Below are positions 60,279 to 64,000 of a stretch of 64,000 nt of DNA, piece after piece. Numbering within the stretch: position 1 is the stretch's first letter; the number at the start of each line of letters is the position of its first letter. The notes beneath the pieces are model-generated. The model was given only the letters and a program-made list of their open reading frames with translations. It had not been told where the DNA came from and ran no database searches. The translations under genes were made by a program, and so were the position numbers. The DNA comes from CAZVBV01 sp964509975 (GTDB lineage: Bacteria > Patescibacteriota > Gracilibacteria > UBA4473). Where the stretch lies: positions 1 through 64,000 of the forward strand of contig CAZDZO010000002.1 of assembly GCA_964509975.1 (NCBI GenBank), read 5' to 3'.

Positions 60279-61139
60279 TTAATCGACGTCAAACACCTGG
60301 CGCAAAATCCAATCAATGAATCTAAACTTAAGTTTTTTACGTCCAGAAAAATCTCGTTGTACAAAGGAAATCATCGTTATCCCCGCAACCTCACGAATAC
60401 GAAGGTTATCTTCAAAAATTCCACGAAGCGCTGGGTCAAATTGAAATTTTATTTTCTTCTCATCACACAAGCTAATGAGGTTCAGTGTGTGTTCAAATCC
60501 ATCACATTGAATAAGCGCGGTAATCCCCTGCTCCTGACAGACTGATTCCAATTTATCGAGTTTTCCGAGAATTTCAGCCCCCTGAATGTGTTTTGTCATC
60601 CCATATGGGTCAATCACTCCAATAATTTTGTACGGCGCGTAGGGATTCATTTCAATAGCATGAATAAGCTTTTCAGCAACTCTATTGGCTCCCACGATAA
60701 GCGTGCGATACACATTCTTTTCTTTTTTCCTTGCCCACGCAAGAATCAAGCGAAATATCCACTGAGTAATTGCAAGCCAAACAATCCCAAACACAAAAAT
60801 ATAAACGCCGATCAATCGTGAAAATAAAATCTCTCGTGGGAAAAAATACGTCACAATCAATATCCCCACCGCCAAAGCTCCTCCAAAGACTGCCAAGAGG
60901 AAATCAAACCACTTCCGTCCTCCTGAACGAGGAGGAATGCGATAATATTTTGAAAAGATAAGAAACCCTATCCAAACAATTGTGGCACCTCCGGCAAGCA
61001 ATGCAAAAAGTTCAAAGGGGAAATCTGTTGAAAAAATCCACCCAACACGTACAAAGTACGCTACCAAAAACGCTCCATACAACCCTAGTACATCTACAAC
61101 AATGTGTCCCACTCGCCAATAAATCCAATTCTTTGACAT
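60279..61139 (-). CDS. N-terminal part of a polyprenyl glycosylphosphotransferase (WcaJ/PssY-like), lacking the transferase domain
   Basis: Four to five membrane spans (IVVDVLGLYGAFLVAYFVRV, LLAGGATIVWIGFLIF, LLAVFGGALAVGILIVTYFF, LIGVYIFVFGIVWLAITQW) precede a CoA-binding-like Rossmann domain (YRTLIVGANRVAEKLIHAIE, YKIIGVIDPYG, ITALIQCDGF). This is the usual N-terminal half of initiating sugar-phosphate transferases. The protein stops at RFIDWILRQVFDVD, where the catalytic bacterial sugar transferase domain should begin, so it is either a truncated pseudogene or a stand-alone regulator. No transferase domain follows. I chose the Met at 61139 because a TACAAT ends 7 nt before it. Confidence 0.75.
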   Translation of the reverse strand: MSKNWIYWRVGHIVVDVLGLYGAFLVAYFVRVGWIFSTDFPFELFALLAGGATIVWIGFLIFSKYYRIPPRSGGRKWFDFLLAVFGGALAVGILIVTYFFPREILFSRLIGVYIFVFGIVWLAITQWIFRLILAWARKKEKNVYRTLIVGANRVAEKLIHAIEMNPYAPYKIIGVIDPYGMTKHIQGAEILGKLDKLESVCQEQGITALIQCDGFEHTLNLISLCDEKKIKFQFDPALRGIFEDNLRIREVAGITMISFVQRDFSGRKKLKFRFIDWILRQVFDVD

Positions 61140-61176
61140 CGACCGCATTGTACTCACCAAGTAAAGTTTGAAAAGG

Positions 61177-61755
61177 CTATCCAGCAAGATCCTCTAATTC
61201 CCCAGCTTCATTGATCATAATATAATTTGCCACTCCCCCAAGACTATCAAAATCAACCCGAGCATCCAAAAAAGGCATCAGCGCCGAACAAGAAAAATCT
61301 TCTTCTGTTAGGGTCTCTCCCAAAGAACCAATCCCTCCCAATGTTCCATCCGCTAAAATCCCTTCTTCTCCTCGTACTTCAATACTAGTGTATTCTCCCC
61401 ATGTCGCCACAACAAATTCATTTTCATCTCCAACAAGACTCCCTTCTGATAAATCCCCCATTCCAATAAAATAACAAATATCTTTCCTTGCCTGAGGAAT
61501 CCGAAAATCATTTGATGCCATCAAGTTTCCAAATTCTTCTGCGGTATAAATATACCTTGAATTTTCCCAATCATCCGCCCCTTCAATCTTAATCATAAGC
61601 GCGATATTTTGAATAGCGGCTTGTCTTTCTGCATCTCGAGCTTTTCCAAAATATGATTTAAATGTCGCCGTCGAAATGCTTGCCAAAATAGCAATAATAA
61701 CAATCACAACAAGAAGCTCAATGAGCGTATATCCTTTTTTTGTTTTGAGATTCAT
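61177..61755 (-). CDS. Type IV pilin-like protein (copy 2), 192 aa
   Basis: The prepilin motif is G-YTLIELLVVIVIIAILASI: a class III leader MNLKTKKG, cleavage before Tyr, Glu at +5 and a long hydrophobic helix. AFKS-like FKSYFGKARDAERQAAIQNI follows. Two Cys in the distal domain (DICYFIG, DFSCSAL) could form the D-loop disulfide. The protein is closely related to the pilin gene just upstream (61879-62481), with nearly identical first 60 residues. A major or minor pilin of a type IV pilus is likely. PilT is encoded at 45 kb. Prepilin peptidase and PilB are not in the window. Confidence 0.9.
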   Translation of the reverse strand: MNLKTKKGYTLIELLVVIVIIAILASISTATFKSYFGKARDAERQAAIQNIALMIKIEGADDWENSRYIYTAEEFGNLMASNDFRIPQARKDICYFIGMGDLSEGSLVGDENEFVVATWGEYTSIEVRGEEGILADGTLGGIGSLGETLTEEDFSCSALMPFLDARVDFDSLGGVANYIMINEAGELEDLAG

Positions 61756-61798
61756 TGACCTGCAGTCTACTGGGAATAATTGGGGAAATCAAACTACA

Positions 61799-61834
61799 AA
61801 AAATATTTTAAAACCCCCCGCATTGCGGGGGGCC
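61799..61834 (-). terminator. Terminator between the two pilin genes
   Basis: The minus strand forms CCCCCCGC, loop AAT, GCGGGGGG, then TTTTAAAATATTTTTT. It lies about 40 nt after the first pilin and may lower expression of the second. Confidence 0.8.
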
Positions 61835-61878
61835 TTATATTCAGAAGTAATTCTTCTATTCCAATTCTCAATGCACTT

Positions 61879-62481
61879 TTATGGTGATGGTGTTGGAAAT
61901 CCTGCAACTCCCTCGATTACTCCAAGTTCATTAATAAAGAGATACGAAAAGGTATCAGCAGAATCATAAGTTCCTGCTTCAAAAGCAGATGAAACATCAG
62001 TCATGTCTGCAGAATCACAAGCGAAACTCTCGGATTCAACATCATCTACATCTATAGCATCAATAGCAGCTTGTGTTCCATCTGCAAGAACTCCAGCGGT
62101 TCCTGTTTGTGAGGTACTGGTTAACTCTCCCCAAGAACCTACTACAAATTCATTCACATCCCCAACTGATCCACCACCTTCTATCGCCATTCCAACGAAG
62201 TAGCAAATATTGTTTTTTCCATTAGGAAGACGAAAATCGTTTGCGTCCATAAGTGCCGTAAGTCCGGCAGCATCGTAAATATATTTTGATGATGTCCAAT
62301 CATCCGCTCCGTCCACCTTGATCATCAAGGCGATATTTTGCACAGCTGATTGTCGTTCAGCATCTCGTGCTTTTCCGAAGTAAGACTTAAAAGTAGCCGT
62401 TGAGATCGTCGCCAAAATACCGATGATCACAATCACCACAAGGAGCTCAATGAGCGTAAAACCGAAATTTCTTTTTTTCAT
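61879..62481 (-). CDS. Type IV pilin-like protein (copy 1), 200 aa
   Basis: The class III leader MKKRNFG is followed by F-TLIELLVVIVIIGILATI with Glu at +5. ARDAERQSAVQNIALMIKVD matches the second pilin. The distal domain is Gly/Ser/Asp-rich with two Cys (NNICYFVG, SFACDSAD). The C-terminus ends GFPTPSP. It has a good promoter (62527-62555) and a terminator directly after it, so it is probably the more strongly expressed of the pair and the better candidate for the major pilin (inference). Confidence 0.9.
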   Translation of the reverse strand: MKKRNFGFTLIELLVVIVIIGILATISTATFKSYFGKARDAERQSAVQNIALMIKVDGADDWTSSKYIYDAAGLTALMDANDFRLPNGKNNICYFVGMAIEGGGSVGDVNEFVVGSWGELTSTSQTGTAGVLADGTQAAIDAIDVDDVESESFACDSADMTDVSSAFEAGTYDSADTFSYLFINELGVIEGVAGFPTPSP

Positions 62482-62526
62482 TATGAAAAGGTTTAAGAAT
62501 TAGAAGAAAGATAAACTTCACAAGCC

Positions 62527-62555
62527 ATTGTACGAAGCGATGTTCGAGAAATCAA
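62527..62555 (-). promoter_or_regulatory. Promoter of the pilin genes
   Basis: The minus strand reads TTGATT (62550-62555), 17 nt and TACAAT (62527-62532). The leader is about 39 nt, longer than elsewhere in the window. Confidence 0.65.
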
Positions 62556-62627
62556 ATTATTTGTTCAAAAAGAAGTGGCGAAATACAAAAAATGTTTTAT
62601 TGTGTTATGCCTTTAAAACATCTCTTT

Positions 62628-63605
62628 CTAGAGATTTTGTAATGAATTTTCAATTCTTATTTTTGCGTTGAGTTCTTCTGGGAATTGAAAAACCTCTCCT
62701 GTTACTTTTTCAAAAAGTTGAATGTATTTCTCTGCTGCTGCCATTCGAAGCTCATCCGTCATGAAATCTGCAGGATTTTTTTCTAAATCATTCACATCAT
62801 ATCCCGCTCCAATAATCATACGTCTTACGAATTCTTTATCGAGCATATCTGGCTCTTCATCATTATTAAATCGCTCCTGATAAGAATCCTCAACCCAGTA
62901 CCGAGAACTATCAGGAGTATGCACTTCATCAATCACCATTAAATTCCCTTCGCTATCAATTCCCATTTCATATTTTGTATCGACAAGTATTAATCCCCTT
63001 TCTGCGGCTATCTTTTGTCCAAGTGTGAACATTTTGAGGGCATACTCTTCTACTTGTTCGTACATTTCTGCTGACACCAGTCCTTGTTCTACAATTTCTT
63101 CTTTTGAAATCGCTTCATCATGCGCGCCAGGTTCGGTGGGTTTAGTTGTGGGGGTAATAATAGGTTGATCAAATTTCTGATTTTTCTTCATACCTTCGGG
63201 CATCTCGATCCCACAGATCATTCTATTTAAATTCTGATACGAATACCAAGACGATGTTTTGGTCGTCCCAGTGAGATATCCTCGAACGATAATTTCTACA
63301 GGCAAAACTTTGGCATTCTTTACAAGAGAAATATTTGGATCCGGCGTTGAGATAAAATGATGATTTACCACTCCATCAAGTTTCGCAAACCACCACGCCG
63401 TAATTTTATTCAACACTTGTCCTTTAAAAGGAATCGTTCCGAGAATAAAATCGAATGCTGAAATACGATCAGACACCACTATAGCTCTCTGTTCGTTTGG
63501 AAGTGTAAAACTTTCTCGAACCTTTCCAGAGTGATAGGAAAGAGCTTGCGGGAAATCTATTTTATCCACTGTAGAGCCGAGTGCCGATTGAATTTTGTCT
63601 TGCAT
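62628..63605 (-). CDS. purC: SAICAR synthase (phosphoribosylaminoimidazole-succinocarboxamide synthase)
   Basis: The 325-aa purine enzyme joins CAIR and aspartate. GKVRESFTLPNEQRAIVVSD and RISAFDFILGTIPFKG are the ATP-binding start. VEIIVRGYLTGTTKTSSW, PIITPTTKPTEPGAHDE and LVDTKYEMGIDSEGNLMVID with EVHTPDSSRYW are family hallmarks. I chose the Met at 63605, because a TACAAT at 63637-63642 places the longer start inside the promoter. The length matches the longer SAICAR-synthase type of about 300-330 aa. No other purine gene is in the window. Confidence 0.95.
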   Translation of the reverse strand: MQDKIQSALGSTVDKIDFPQALSYHSGKVRESFTLPNEQRAIVVSDRISAFDFILGTIPFKGQVLNKITAWWFAKLDGVVNHHFISTPDPNISLVKNAKVLPVEIIVRGYLTGTTKTSSWYSYQNLNRMICGIEMPEGMKKNQKFDQPIITPTTKPTEPGAHDEAISKEEIVEQGLVSAEMYEQVEEYALKMFTLGQKIAAERGLILVDTKYEMGIDSEGNLMVIDEVHTPDSSRYWVEDSYQERFNNDEEPDMLDKEFVRRMIIGAGYDVNDLEKNPADFMTDELRMAAAEKYIQLFEKVTGEVFQFPEELNAKIRIENSLQNL

Positions 63606-63636
63606 TGAGAGATGTTTTTTTGAAAATAACAGAACT

Positions 63637-63642
63637 ATTGTA
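63637..63642 (-). promoter_or_regulatory. -10 box of purC
   Basis: TACAAT lies 31 nt before the ATG at 63605, with a poor -35. It excludes the in-frame ATG at 63647. Confidence 0.4.
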
Positions 63643-63672
63643 CTCATTTTTAAAAAAACGTTGAAGAAAAAT

Positions 63673-63700
63673 TTGCAAAACGAATAATTCTATATATAAT
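63673..63700 (+). promoter_or_regulatory. Toxin-antitoxin promoter with palindromic operator
   Basis: TTGCAA (63673-63678), 16 nt and TATAAT (63695-63700). A perfect 16-bp palindrome ATATATAATTATATAT (63692-63707) covers the -10 and the start site, suiting autorepression by the antitoxin. It is AT-only, so chance is possible. Confidence 0.5.
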
Positions 63701-63731
63701 TATATATGAAATTTACTATTAATTATAGATA

Positions 63732-63983
63732 ATGTTTGATACTGTTTCAATCTCACAACTTCAAAAATCTGCAGGGAAGGTTCTCAAGAACTGTTCTGGA
63801 GCCATTTATGTACTTTCGAATAATAAAAAGACTGGCATTATTTTTAACGAAGAAATGTTAAATATAATGGAAGAACGGGGTTTTCTTGAAGAATTGGAAG
63901 ATAGTTTTTTGGCTCAAAGAATAACAAAAGCCCAATCAGAAAATAAATTCTCGTCATTACAGGAACTCAAAAATGCGATATAA
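63732..63983 (+). CDS. Phd/YefM-type antitoxin
   Basis: The 83-aa protein opens with VSISQLQKSAGKVLKNCSGA and YVLSNNKKTGIIFNEEML, matching the N-terminal DNA-binding fold of Phd/YefM antitoxins (I-ELR----VL---P-----NG-----L). The C-terminus is helical and charged, as in toxin-binding tails. Its stop overlaps a second frame at 63973 by 11 nt, the usual antitoxin-toxin coupling. The TAA of an 8-codon frame (63706-63732) overlaps its ATG. Confidence 0.8.
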   Translation: MFDTVSISQLQKSAGKVLKNCSGAIYVLSNNKKTGIIFNEEMLNIMEERGFLEELEDSFLAQRITKAQSENKFSSLQELKNAI

Positions 63984-64000
63984 AATCGCAAAACAATTTT
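63973..64000 (+). CDS. Start of a RelE-type toxin (partial)
   Basis: The frame MRYKIAKQF runs off the right edge. The opening MRYKI is typical of RelE/ParE-family toxins, and the 11-nt overlap with the Phd/YefM-type antitoxin supports this. The rest is outside the window, so activity and family cannot be confirmed. Confidence 0.5.

Noticed and set aside
1..64000. UGA recoded as glycine (code 25)
   Set aside because: Several genes end in TGA with 4-nt ATGA overlaps (7728, 49815, 50957), and no conserved domain needs UGA to be read through.

Overview
The window looks like a chromosomal segment of an AT-rich, streamlined bacterium, most likely a member of the Candidate Phyla Radiation (Patescibacteria), possibly Peregrinibacteria-like. 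The reasons are a sparse metabolic gene set, very large uncharacterised surface/secretion-type genes, a two-helix plus PH-like small membrane protein of a type I associate with CPR genomes, and mRNA starts without Shine-Dalgarno motifs. The phylum call is inference. UGA works as a normal stop (several ATGA overlaps), so the UGA=Gly code of Gracilibacteria/Absconditabacteria is not used. Arginine is written mostly as CGA.

Layout. 0-9 kb: the last codons of phosphoglycerate kinase, a K+-dependent-type membrane pyrophosphatase (hppA), two small unknown genes that share a duplicated ~117-nt structured 5' leader, NAD kinase, a YggS/PLP-homeostasis protein, methionyl-tRNA formyltransferase, a Wzy-like membrane protein and a solute-binding lipoprotein. 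9.3-11.8 kb: secE-nusG-rplK-rplA plus a membrane protein, ending in a REP/IS200-like hairpin pair. 12-17 kb: a small membrane protein, thioredoxin, a TPR protein, a KefB-type antiporter whose start codon is unclear, a membrane protein and galU.

17-39.5 kb: a minus-strand block of giant proteins. It holds a 3,828-aa exported protein with FG-GAP and Ig/invasin-like segments, a 1,849-aa coiled-coil protein, a VirB6/TrbL-like membrane protein, an 817-aa membrane-associated protein and a 167-aa PH-like membrane protein. I read this as an undescribed cell-surface or secretion apparatus. 39.6-49 kb: a sugar nucleotidyltransferase, an exported coiled-coil protein, dnaE, pilT and secA. 49-55.5 kb: three exported unknown proteins in an operon with a GT4 glycosyltransferase, tRNA-His followed by an unusual modular repeat array made from its own 3' end, a CsaB-like pyruvyltransferase, and mltG.

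55.5-64 kb: ybaB/ebfC, a four-repeat unknown protein, a 60-aa membrane protein, gyrB, a sugar-transferase N-terminal fragment, two paralogous type IV pilins, purC, and a Phd/RelE-like toxin-antitoxin pair cut by the window edge. Pilins plus pilT point to retractile pili. galU, the nucleotidyltransferase, GT4, CsaB-like, Wzy-like and sugar-transferase genes point to a surface glycan. secA, secE and the giant block point to heavy investment in exported proteins. Recognisable sigma70-type promoters (TTGNNN-N16/17-TATAAT, often TATGG before the -10) recur, several placed only 6-7 nt before a start codon, implying leaderless mRNAs.
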